DNA from: Haemonchus contortus
Taxonomy: Eukaryota > Nematoda > Chromadorea > Rhabditida > Trichostrongylidae
Length of the DNA: 64,000 bases
Assembly (NCBI GenBank): GCA_000469685.2
Contig: LS997563.1
Location: forward strand, 43,331,151-43,395,150
Direction of reading: 5' to 3'
Shown here: piece after piece, positions 36,361-46,440 of the stretch
Numbering within the stretch: position 1 is the first letter of the stretch
How the letters are laid out: every line of letters begins with the position of its first letter
Program-made: the position numbers and the translations under genes
The notes under the pieces: model-generated
Told to the model about the DNA's origin: nothing
Databases searched by the model: none
The model's input: only the letters and a program-made list of their open reading frames with translations

Positions 36361-37372
36361 TGTGTTTGTTGACTTGTTTATTTGTCTGTTCGTCTACGTT
36401 CAAAACACGCAACCTTCATTAAATCTGACTATTGGAAGGAAATATCACAATATTGCCGTTGGAGAGCTAAAAAACGTTCTAGAACTAAACCTCAAATGTA
36501 GTCAAACCTATCAGAACGCTTTGGAAGGGTTTGAACTTCGCTTGGACTGAAAGAGATTGAATCTCGCAACCATCCCATGGAGTGGGACTGCCATTTTTCA
36601 CCGCCCATTCTCGTCCCAGAATGCTGCGGATCGGAAGCCTCCCTGTATCCCTTTTTTCTCTCATTGCGTAGGGCGTTACTACTGACATATAGCAGATTCA
36701 TTCATATAAAAATCAATCTTTTCCAACCTCTAGTCCACAAGGATCCAAGAACACAAGGACCACCAGTTTTAGACTTTTTGTGTATTAGATGAATGGTCCC
36801 TTAGGGTAAGATTACTCAAAGACGTAAGATTTCCAACAGAACATTGAGATTTGGACCTTATTCTCAGCTTCTGATATCGTAATTGGTGTGCTCTTCAGTG
36901 GACGGTGAGGAGCAGTATTCACTCTCTGCATCCATGACCACCTTATTGCAGTTCACATTTGCCTGCTCTCTCCACCTCAATGGTTTCTACTGATACAAAC
37001 AGCATGAGATACGGTTCTGGCAACGTACACTAGCCGGTGGTCGAGTGCTGTTTAATACACGTTCCTTGTAAAGTGAGCTGCTGGTTTGGTTCAGACGAGG
37101 GCGTGCTTTTACATTACCAGAGATGCTAGGTGAAAAAATCTGCCTGCCCATGGTCGTGAAGGCGCCTAGAGAGGTTACATGAGGCGGAACCATTCCGGAG
37201 AAAGAATTGCCAAGGGAGACATTCCTTCTACATTTGGCTCACTGGTCCACTTACACGTGACGGTGCTCGGAACCTGTCATCGGAAATTTTCTATTGGTGT
37301 AGGTGTGATGGCCAGTTGAACGCCTAGCGATACAATGTGTAAAGAAGGCTTCCGAAAGGTTGACTGTCGTAG

Positions 37373-37444
37373 TCCGATGTGGTCTAGTGGTTAGGATTTG
37401 CGTCTCTCACCCGCAAGGCCCGGGTTCGATTCCCGGCATCGGAA
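37373..37444 (+). tRNA. tRNA-Glu (anticodon CTC)
   Basis: A 72-base cloverleaf: acceptor TCCGATG/CATCGGA plus discriminator A, D-arm region GGTCTAGTGGTTAGGAT (A-box), anticodon loop CTCTCAC and T-arm CCGGGTTCGATTCCCGG (B-box). The anticodon stem has one T-C mismatch at its loop-proximal pair (GCGT/CCGC), where the partner copy at 39888 has G-C. This copy may therefore be slightly impaired. A TTTT terminator follows near 37467. Confidence 0.92.
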
Positions 37445-37747
37445 AAGCCTTTGCTTCGTCCTCATATTTTGGGTCTATTGAGCGATTTTATATCAGAAAT
37501 GCTTTTATGATGGATTTCCCGTTTACAGGTTCTCGATTCTTCCAAACGGGATGGCAACGTATTCACATTTTCTCTTTAACTTCACAGCCTTGTCTCACCA
37601 TAACCTCGATCGTGGACCGATCTACTTGGGGACTGAACTCACAATCAGTTTCGGGCCGTTCAATAACCGCCTGCAATTTACCTTTGCCTGCTCTCTCCGA
37701 ACCAGTGAATTTTGCAAGTGCAACCAGGATGATTTACGCTGCTGGAG

Positions 37748-37859
37748 GTCCGATGGGCCTGCGGGCGATTCGGCTCAGCAGGGCCGAGCCCACAATCCCT
37801 CCACCGGAGGGTTGTGGGCTCGGTCCTGCTGAGCCGAATCGCCCGCCGGCCCATCGGAC
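37748..37859. repeat. GC-rich near-perfect palindrome
   Basis: A 55-base left arm (37748-37802) pairs with a 54-base right arm (37806-37859) around a 3-base loop; the ends are GTCCGATGGG and CCCATCGGAC. It is far more GC-rich than its surroundings and is nested in the left arm of the large inverted repeat. Confidence 0.9.
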
Positions 37860-39338
37860 AGCTCGTGTAAGGGAGGTGGGATTGAGCCGTCATTGAATTG
37901 ATTGGCAAGTTGTCATAGCCGAGGGCCACCCTAAGCAGTGTGGTTTTATGGTACAGCGAATAAGAGTCCGGACTCACTTCTGGGAACTGGTGGGTTCGGA
38001 TTCGCGGCGTTGCGCAACAAATTTTGTGCGGTTTTGTACGATTCCAGCTAGGCCATATCTGCAAAATATGTTAGCAAACTTTGCGTAAAGTGTAGCTCTG
38101 ATCGAGGGTGGTCGAATGTTGCAGAAAGAATGTTGAAGCGGTTGAGTAAAGTGTTTTAGTTCCGAGAGAGAGGACGGCATTGTTTCTTCTGTTCTGTTCC
38201 GAGCTCAGAAGGTATTACGAAAAGGGTATCCTCGAGCTGCAACTTTCTGGAGAATTGAGAATGTTGAAGCTGGAGGGCATTAAAGCTAGTTCTGCTGTCA
38301 TTGATAAAACTAGTGGCTAAAGGAATTTTACATGAACAACAGACAGCAGTCGTTTTCTAAGGTTCTTTTTTTCTTCTGCGTGGTTGCCGTTCACTGATCA
38401 GTACTGAAAAGCACATTCTGCTCCTCAAACTATCTGCTCTCAGTTCCCTAGCCGAGCCCATACTTCCTTAAGTGGAGGAGTGTGGGCTTGGTCCTGCTAT
38501 GGAAAGATTTGAGTTTTCAGTGGAAGGATACGGCAGTCACCGCAGAACCACTGCCGCTGGTAGTGGAAATTGGGGAAGAAGTTCCGTCACCCGATGCGCG
38601 GCGTTACACCACGACCTACGCACGGTCCAATAATGCTCGGTTCCTTGGTTCATACTGTCATCCATTACTGCATTCCCTCTACCTTGATACTGTACTCTGC
38701 CCTCTCTTGTTCAAGAATAACCATCAGCGAAACAATCCGAAATATGTCGCAAGCACTGTAGCGGTAACGGGACCAACTTACCGTTAGGTTGCACATCAAC
38801 TCAGAAAGTTAGCTGCCGGTAGAGGAATATGCACAACTTACTCGAAGAAAGCAGAACTCACCGGAACTGCAAAGCACCACGAAAGTTAGGAGAAGAGTCC
38901 TTTCGAGTTCCACATATTGTGAGGGCTGCAAGCTGCTAATTTTCGTCTTTTCGAAGCCTCAAGGAATCTTTTGACAATAAACCCTATACATACATTGTGG
39001 AGTTTCAAGACTGAAGCGTTGTGACTTGCTAAGGATACTGTGAGTGGGAGGTCCTGAAATGCTCAAGGTAAAATATCTGATCTAAGCATTTCGGTACGTA
39101 CCACAGCTCACTTTATGCAATGTTTGCTAACTTATTTTGCAGATATGGCCTAGCTTGAATCGTACTCAAGCACAAAATTTGTTGCGCAACGCCGCGAATC
39201 CGGACCCACCAGTTCCCAGAAATGAGTCCGGACTCTTATCCGCTATACCGTAAGACCACGCTGCTTGGGGGACCCTCGGCCATGACAGCTTGCCAATCTG
39301 TTCGATGACGGCTCAAGCCCACTTCGGCTACACGAGCT

Positions 39339-39443
39339 GTCCGATGGGCCGGCGGTCGATTCGGCTCAGCAGGACCGAGCCCACAACCCTCCAATGGAGG
39401 GATTGTGGGCTCGGTCCTGCTGTCGACCGCCGGCCCATCGGAC
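39339..39443. repeat. GC-rich palindrome, second copy
   Basis: The counterpart of the palindrome at 37748, in the right arm. The ends GTCCGATGGG/CCCATCGGAC are kept. The right half lacks an 8-base block (GAGCCGAA) present in the other copy, so the hairpin has a bulge. Confidence 0.88.
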
Positions 39444-39887
39444 CTCCAGCAGCGTAAATCATCCTGGTTGCACTTGCAAAATTCACCGGTTCGGAGAGAG
39501 CAGGCAAAGGTAAATTGCAGGCGGTTATTGAACGGCACCGATCACCGAATGTGGGTCCAGTCTCCCAGTAGATCGATCCACGATCGAGTTTATGGTGAGA
39601 CAAGGCTGTGAAGTTAAAGAGAAGATGTGACAACGTTGCCATCCCGTTTGGAAGAGTCGAGAACCTGTAACTTGCCTGCAGCTTCCATTAGTTTTGCCAA
39701 CCATTGCACAAGTAAAGACTGAATCAGTCGATTGCTACGTGGCCCCTATCGAGCAAATGGGGACAGAACACCAAGAGCGAACCGGACACCCGTCATGGAA
39801 GCATTTCTGATGCTAATTTTTCATCATATAATATAATAGTCGTAATTTCATCTGAAAGACTTACAACAACAAGATAAAGCAAAACTC

Positions 39888-39959
39888 TTCCGATGCCGGG
39901 AATCGAACCCGGGCTTTGCGGGTGAGAGCCGCAAATCCTAACCACTAGACCACATCAGA
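39888..39959 (-). tRNA. tRNA-Glu (anticodon CTC)
   Basis: The mirror copy of the tRNA at 37373. Acceptor TCTGATG/CATCGGA (one T-G wobble), A-box GGTCTAGTGGTTAGGAT, a fully paired anticodon stem GCGG/CCGC with loop CTCTCAC, and B-box GGTTCGATTCC. Downstream on the - strand a TTTT at about 39881 can terminate RNA polymerase III. Confidence 0.93.
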
Positions 39960-40805
39960 CCACGATTCTAACATTTCGGAAACCTTCATTACACAGTGCA
40001 TCGCTGGCATTCAACCAGCTATCATATCTACACCAAAGAAAAATTTCCGGTGACATGTTCTGAGCACGGCACCAATGGGCCAAACGTAGATATAAGATTT
40101 CCCGTGTCCGACTCCTTCTTCAGAATGAAACCGTCCCTCGCAACTGGCGATCGTTCTAGCACCTCCACACCCAAACGCAGGCAGAAGGCATCACCCAGCA
40201 CCACTGGTAATGTAGAAGCCCGCACTCGTTCACACCGGACCTGCATCTTCCCTTCGGGGAACGTGCAGTAGGTGAGATTCGCCCACCGGTTATGGTACGT
40301 TACCGGCTCCGTATCTCATGCGGTTTGTATCAGTAAAAATCATTGAAGGGGAGAGAACAGGCAAATCAAAACTGCCATGAGGTGATCATGGGGATACTGC
40401 TAATCCCCGTTTCCCCGTCTATCGTGAATTACGATATCAGAAGCAAAGAATGAGGTCCAAAGTTCAATGTTCTGCTGGAAAACGTATACTTTTGAGTAAT
40501 CACACCCCAGGGACCATTCATCTAATACACAAAAAGTCTAAAAATGGTGGTCCTTGTGATCATAGATCCTTGTGGATCAGAGGTTGGAAAAGGCTGATTT
40601 GGATATGATTGAATCTGCCATATGCCAGCAATAACGACCATACACAATGAGAGAAACAAGCGATACAGGAAAGGTTCCGATCCAGCAGCATTTTGGGACG
40701 AGAAATAGGTGGTGAAAAAAAGGTGCCACTCCATGGGGTGGTTGCGAGATTTGATTTCATCCAGCCCAAGCATGCTCTCTCTCCCATCAAATTGTCCTGA
40801 TACGG

Positions 40806-41819
40806 TAAAATTGACAATACCTACTGGACCCTATGTCTCAGCAAAGGCTTTAATTTATTTTTAAGAGCTGCCTCTTCAAACTTCAAAAAACATTACTTCT
40901 AGCTATCCTTCTCAGTTTTTCTAATGTGAGTATGAGAATGATGGGCAGACGTAATTGAAAAGGACTTCTATGAAGCCAAGGTAACGGCAAACAATGCCGC
41001 AGATGGAAGGAAGTGGTTCGTGCGACTGTGCTGGATTGACATTAAAGGCACAGTTCACGATAGTTTCGGATTATTTCAGATAATTTATACATTTTAGAAC
41101 CCTGAAAGTATAACAGAAAATGTTGATTATAAGGCATTCACGTAGCTACAGCGCTACTTGGCACGGCTCAGCCTGATAATAGGAGTGCGGCGTTTCTCTC
41201 GCCGCCCCATTTACTCCTTCGTTTCGATATGAAGTGGTTCTCTATTCTGCTCACCACAATCTGTATCTAGCCAGTGCTGGTCATACTTCGATCATTTAAG
41301 GAGAGCTATGGGAGGAAGAGGAGAATGAAGAGAATGGAAGGGAAGGAGCACTGGGAAGATTTGATCTGGAACTCTTTTGAGGCTTCTGTCCAGCTACACC
41401 TATCCATTTTGGAACAGGTCTCTGAACCTTCCCGGGTTGTTCTGGGAGAATTGCAGAACATTAGTTCTCCATCCCTACCCGCAGCCTATCCCATACTGTT
41501 AAATTAATACAATACTTAGGTGTAGAAGGCAAAGAAATTTGCGGGAGCGAACAGCGCAGTGATGATATCCATATTGGTCTGGAAATTCAGGAATGAACGA
41601 AATGAATGTCAAAACACCGAGAATGAATTTGCCCTATTCAAACAGTGCCCGACAAAGGAATTGGAGGGAATTTTTTCCTTTTCCCGGAAACGAAACAGGG
41701 ATTACTCAACGCTGTCCCCCTGTTCGCTCCGCTCCGCTCTCTTCCTTTTCCCCTCCCTCCATTGCTAGTCGAATAATATTTTGAAGGCTCCTCGATTAAC
41801 ATTTGACCTCAAATAAAAT
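40806..41819. other. Intergenic, nothing recognised
   Basis: This lies between the large inverted repeat and the duplicated region. Short open frames near 41274-41507 and 41559-41784 show no family motif or splice context. Confidence 0.5.
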
Positions 41820-42038
41820 TTACGAATAGTCAATTTGCTCTCTTGTTGATTTATTGAATATAATCTTTTCGACGTATTCACCAATTTCCACCGCTTCCCA
41901 GTCAGCATCACCAACTTCCTCCAATTTCCGGCTTTTTCCCCAGAATAGCCTCTCTCCGATGCATCGGAAAGGCTTCCCGAATTGTCTAGCTTTATTTGTA
42001 AGAACTACTAGAGGATGAGAGTTCTGCAACGTCGCAGA

Positions 42039-42104
42039 ACCGCTAGCTTCTTAGGAGTCGGTGAGTACCGAAAGGTACCTACCAACTCCTGAGGAGCTAG
42101 CGGT
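42039..42104. other. 31-bp hairpin with GAAA loop
   Basis: Arms 42039-42069 and 42074-42104 pair over all 31 positions, with three G-U pairs and two A-C mismatches, closing on GTACC-GAAA-GGTAC. The ends are ACCGCTAGC and GCTAGCGGT. The equivalent place in unit II (near 45715-45750) keeps only a small ACTCCTGAGGAGCT palindrome. Confidence 0.85.
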
Positions 42105-42939
42105 CGTCATTACTATGTATTGGGAGGTCACCCTACATCACACCACGCATTTTGCGAGAACCCATTAGTCTTCGAAACCTTCCTGTCAATTTATTCGATG
42201 AATGTGTCGCATTTCATGCTGGTGACCTGACGAAAAATCTCTCAGTGTAAGGTGCAGAGAAAATCAGAGAAGGCGGTGCCGATCAAGGAAGATCAACAGG
42301 GAGCAGGTCGTGCTGAGCCTACTCTGAAGGATCTGTCTGAGCAGGCAGCGGCCAATGTTGGACGAGAAATATTAGTTGCTTCCTAAGATTGTAACAGTAC
42401 AGAGTAACAGAGTAACGTACAGAGCAAAGAGTTTATGACTGTGCTGAATTATCACAACCAAACGGTCCATGCCTTTGAGATCTGTAAGTTCTCACCATCT
42501 CCAATTCCTACTCAGTATGGTAGTTAAATTCGTTCACATCCTGAAGCTGGATTAATAAACATCAGACCTCGAAAGCTCTACCACACCCGCTTAGTACTGG
42601 CCTGCAAACTTCTCAGTAATGATTAGCCCTTTGTAGGTGGTTGCAAACTCATCATTGTACATGAAGGCTTCATATGGTAGTAGGGTATTGTCACATTTGG
42701 AACCCAACATTTACTCACCAGTAGTCAATTTTCCACACAATTCATGCAACTCCTGTTGGTATATGATAAACCACATAAATAAAATGAAAAGCCAATGGTA
42801 AACAAATAAATAAATTCGGATTCACAGACAACAGTGACTGATTTTCGGTTTCTTGATAGTCATATCCCTATATCAGATTCTTTATAACCAGCGAATGAGC
42901 AGGCTGTCTAAGCAAACGTTGTACCGACTTGGAGAGAGT

Positions 42940-43170
42940 TGTTTGGATGCCCCGCGCAGTCATCTTTTATTCAGAATCTCGGGGGCGTTGTTTATGCTCA
43001 TGTAACCTGCACAGTGACTTTCTGTGGTTGGCCTACGTGCGAGTCAGTGCTTGCTTTTAGCCCCCCAGACTAGTCTAATACCTACTCACTAGCGTCTGGG
43101 GGATGAAATAATCGGTTCACTGAGCGGGCACTGTTTTGGGGTTCGATCCTCGGGTCATGTGATTGTTATA
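42940..43170 (-). mobile_element. SINE family S, reverse copy in unit I
   Basis: On the - strand: GAGGATCGAACCCC (B-box-like), GGGGCTAAAAGCAAGCACTG, GACTCGCACGTAGGCCAACC and CGGGGCATCC in family order. A counterpart sits in unit II at 46295, so insertion preceded the duplication. Confidence 0.65.
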
Positions 43171-44517
43171 CGTAATGTGCACCACCAGCCACTATGGCAC
43201 CACAATTTAGAAATTTAGAAGGTAAATGCATGGCTTGTACTGGAGAAAAAAGTTAAACTCTTTATTTCTCTGTGTTATTCGTACGCTACTACAGATTTCA
43301 AGTGCAGGAGAATTCAAACTTCGTCATTCAATCAAATGGAACAGTTCATTTCTTCACTTTCTTTTCCAGTGCATCGACATTGGTTCCCACTGCGATGATT
43401 CAGCCCACTTTGCAAACCAATCGGAAAAGGTTAATGTTCCAACGACTGGTAAGAAACAAACCTAAACGATTTCCAGTGTAAAAATCTCAAAATCAACTGC
43501 GAAATCAGAAAAAATGCGTACCAGAAGGAATACAAGCCATATGATCTCCATCTTATGTGCCATGTCTTCACTGGGTGACTCTGAATACCCCTTTCAAAAG
43601 TAAAAAATTGAGGCATAAAGGTTCCTAATAAATGAGTACTTCAGCAGAAAAAAAGCAGAAACAAATGGAAACGGAAGTAGAGATGATGGGCCCGTCTGGG
43701 AGGACAACTAGTCTGTTTAGATTCAGATCTTTGGAACAAAAAACCAACATCGAGAACTACTGTAGCAGATAGCATTTGAGTAAAAAAGGTCCTACAAAGA
43801 AAATAAGTCTTCATTGCTGCAGAAATACTATAGAACTGATGCTTCTGAATCCATTATCATGAAGGCACGCTACAGAAAGTGAAGTCGGAAGGCAGTTCAA
43901 ACTATTACGATTGCTGCTGTATAAAATGGAAGAACGCTTCTAGTCGGAATACTGATTTCAATTCCATTCACAAGTCGGGGGGATTGGGCCTTTAGAAAGA
44001 TGGCTAGATAGAATGACAAAAGCGGCATAAAACGCTTGGAGTGAATCCTGTTCGTGTAACCTACTAATATGCCATGGCGCTTAGATGAGGAGGGTCAGGC
44101 TTGTCAGGAAGAACCCATTATGATTAGACGAAACGCAAGGGACGAAGAAGCAGAAGCACTGTTTGGTGAAAAAAAAGAAAATCTATCTGTTGAACAGAAA
44201 CAATGCCTTTTTCCAGTTTGCCGAGTTTGGCGACTAGACGAGAAAGGGAAAACGCAACTTCCATAAAGGAATCTGGAGAGACATTTTCAAGTTCTTTTGA
44301 AGGAATTTGAAACTCTACGGGATAATACGACGTATTTACTAACAACTTTAGGCGACTCACGCAAAAATTGATCTTCACAAAAAATCTCTTGCTTATTGAT
44401 AATCTTGACACCACATTTACGACGTAACCAAAGCTCAGCCTTTCACTGCCATCGCATCTTTTTGTCTCGATGTTGTCATATTTCGTCGCTACATACGTTG
44501 AGTCTCTCTTTTTGGTG

Positions 44518-44520
<3 letters not shown>

Positions 44521-44555
<35 letters not shown>
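44521..44555 (+). repeat. 35-base poly-G tract
   Basis: An uninterrupted run of 35 G, preceded by GGTGGGA and followed by TGGAG. The matching part of unit II (about 47760-47870) has no such run. It may be a hypervariable tract or carry an assembly length error. Confidence 0.95.
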
Positions 44556-44556
<1 letters not shown>

Positions 44557-45507
44557 GGAGCTACCCAAAGGGCGTGGCTGTCGACCATCGAATTCTAATC
44601 CTACTGCTTTTTAAAAGCCACGCAGGCATCTTCAGGTACGCAGGCACCTCACGGCAGTAAGCGAAGTATATCTCGAAATCCCACACTGTTTCTCGGCCAA
44701 CTTCCAGATCCTGGACTGCTAGTCGTTAGTAATAGGTAACAGAAAAGCCGGCAACCCATGGCAATGATGAAATTCCAGCATAGTGACCGAGATGGCACCA
44801 CCTGACCCATTTTCAGTAGAAAAAATCCACTGACGGGCTTTTCAAATGAGGTGATTTAGCCTTCAGATACCAGCTTGCGAAACAGCACATGCCTTCCAAT
44901 ATTCATGCCTTCGGACGACGAGGCTGATGGAGTTGTTCATTGCGAGATAGGGCACAGAGCGAAATGTATACAGTCATTAGAGTTTATATACGGAAAAAAA
45001 AATTTAATTATGTCTGACGTTAAGGGAAACATTTTTCTCTGAATCTACCACTTGGCATGGTCTTTCACGAAATTGTCTTGTATTTGGGTGAAATGACTAA
45101 GCTTAGACATTTAATGAAATTCGAGGACGTTTTGTGATTTAAAAGTTGATTGATATGATTCAATTTTATTTCCCTTTAATTTCGTAGAATGGTGAAGACA
45201 CTATCCACGTATTTGACGAGGACATCCAATACGAGAACTTTCTACACACGGAAAAATACACATTTTTTATGCAACACGTATCACATGAACAACTAAATCA
45301 TAACTATACAGAACTTCACGAAAATTTTTGAATCGCAAGGGAAAATCGGTTGTTCCATTAAAAGCGAGACAGTTGCACTGTGGGAATTAGAATGAGTACT
45401 GTGAGAGAATCGAAGCAGAATAAAGAATCCCACTATCATCGGAAACAAAGTATTATCATGATTTATACTCGTAAGAAGGATGGACAAAACAGCCCCCTTC
45501 TAGCAAT

Positions 45508-45594
45508 TTAGGAAAATTTGTTGGTGGTCCGAGTGACTTGTGATGTTCCATCGCAGAATTTTGTCTTTACAGCACATTTGAACATGGCTTCTTC
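45508..45594 (-). pseudogene. Truncated copy of the SMC2 last exon
   Basis: On the - strand, GAAG..GCCATGTTC, then AAATGTGCTGTAAAGACAAA and GATGGAACATCACAAGTCAC run to TAA at 45508-45510. This aligns with the functional exon at 48489-48602 but lacks its first 20 or so bases and an internal block of about nine bases, and has a frame change at TGTAAAGAC. It has no acceptor and no upstream exons, so it is a relic of the direct duplication. Confidence 0.85.
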
Positions 45595-46294
45595 CCCGGC
45601 AGCAACAATTTCCCTCCGATTCCCGGATTTCCCCACAGACCTCTCTCCAATCCCAATTGTCCAGCTCATATGTCAAAACCACTAGAGAGTAGGAGTTCGA
45701 CATCGAATGATATCTACTACCACAACTCCTGAGGAGCTGCAGGGATCATTACTGTCTTGTAATGCTACCGTACATCACATCCAGAACGACTAGAAGAAAT
45801 AATTGGCTTTCATAGCTTTCTTCTCAATTTATTCAAAGGGCGTATCGCATTTCATGCTGGTCACATCGAAAAATCTCTTGACGGTGAGGGGCAGAGAAAG
45901 TAAGAGAAGGTAGGGAGCATATTGAGCCCTGCCGATCAAGGAAGATCAGAGAGCAGATCAGTCTAGGCCCACATTGAAGCATCCGTCTGAGCAGGCAACG
46001 GCTAATGTAGGACGAGGAATACCAGCTACTTTTTGAGGTTGTAATAGTGGCATACCGTAATCTAGCAATAAGGCCATTTGGTGATTAGGATTTTGGTCTG
46101 ATTACCCAATTTATTTCAGTATTTTATCATATTTAACAGATTTTTTCAGACATAGGCTTAATCAAGAGAGCCGACATCTTGTGTAGGCAGCAATAAAATG
46201 CTGGAAGTATTGAGTAGTCAGGAGAGAACACCTACCAGTTGTAAGGGGTCAAACACGTATCCAGTTCTAGTGAAACCTATAACCATTATCATCC

Positions 46295-46440
46295 ATAGCT
46301 GTGGTCATCCCATGTACAAGTCAGTGCTTTTATCCTCCCACACGAGTATAATACCTATACACCGGTGTCGAAGAGTTGGAACAATCGGAGCATTGATTTG
46401 GGGTTCGATCCTCAGGCCAGATGGGTGTTATACGTAGTGT
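46295..46440 (-). mobile_element. SINE family S, reverse fragment in unit II
   Basis: On the - strand: GAGGATCGAACCCC, CGTGTGGGAGGATAAAAGCA and CTGACTTGTACATGGGATGA, matching the family middle. The distal third is missing. Confidence 0.68.

Larger units (their letters stand above)
36505..40805. repeat. Large imperfect inverted repeat (arms about 1.6 kb, spacer about 1 kb)
   Basis: The left arm, about 36505-38100, reads in reverse complement across about 39095-40805 with roughly 80-90 percent identity by eye and small indels. Matching blocks: TCTCGCAACCATCCCATGGA (36563) with 40730-40745; the run ending TGTGTATTAGATGAATGGTC (about 36777-36796) with 40515-40533; CATGAGATACGG (37003); tRNA-Glu (37373/39959); the GC-rich palindrome (37748/39443); and TGCGCAACAAATTTTGTGC near 38010 with 39175. 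The spacer, 38100-39095, is unique except for a short piece of the palindrome near 38450-38500. No transposase was seen. Confidence 0.88.
41820..45600. repeat. Distal unit of an old direct duplication (unit I)
   Basis: This unit matches unit II (45590-48602) in the same order and orientation. Examples: TCGCATTTCATGCTGGTxAC (42208/45842), GCCGATCAAGGAAGATCA (about 42280/45930), TTATTCGTACGCTACT (43274/46533), ACATGCCTTCCAATATT (44887/48164) and ACACGGAAAAATACACATTT against its counterpart near 48228. The right end includes a truncated SMC2 last exon. The unit is about 0.8 kb longer than unit II through insertions, including a hairpin and a poly-G run. Confidence 0.85.

Noticed and set aside
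41820..42029. 69-codon - strand frame with a partial counterpart at 45500-45703 (shared NS..LVVLT start)
   Set aside because: The two copies differ by out-of-frame indels, so similarity comes from the DNA duplication, not from a conserved protein.
44124..44588. 154-codon - strand frame starting with a poly-proline run
   Set aside because: The prolines are the poly-G tract read in reverse. The rest has no motif and is not preserved in duplication unit II.
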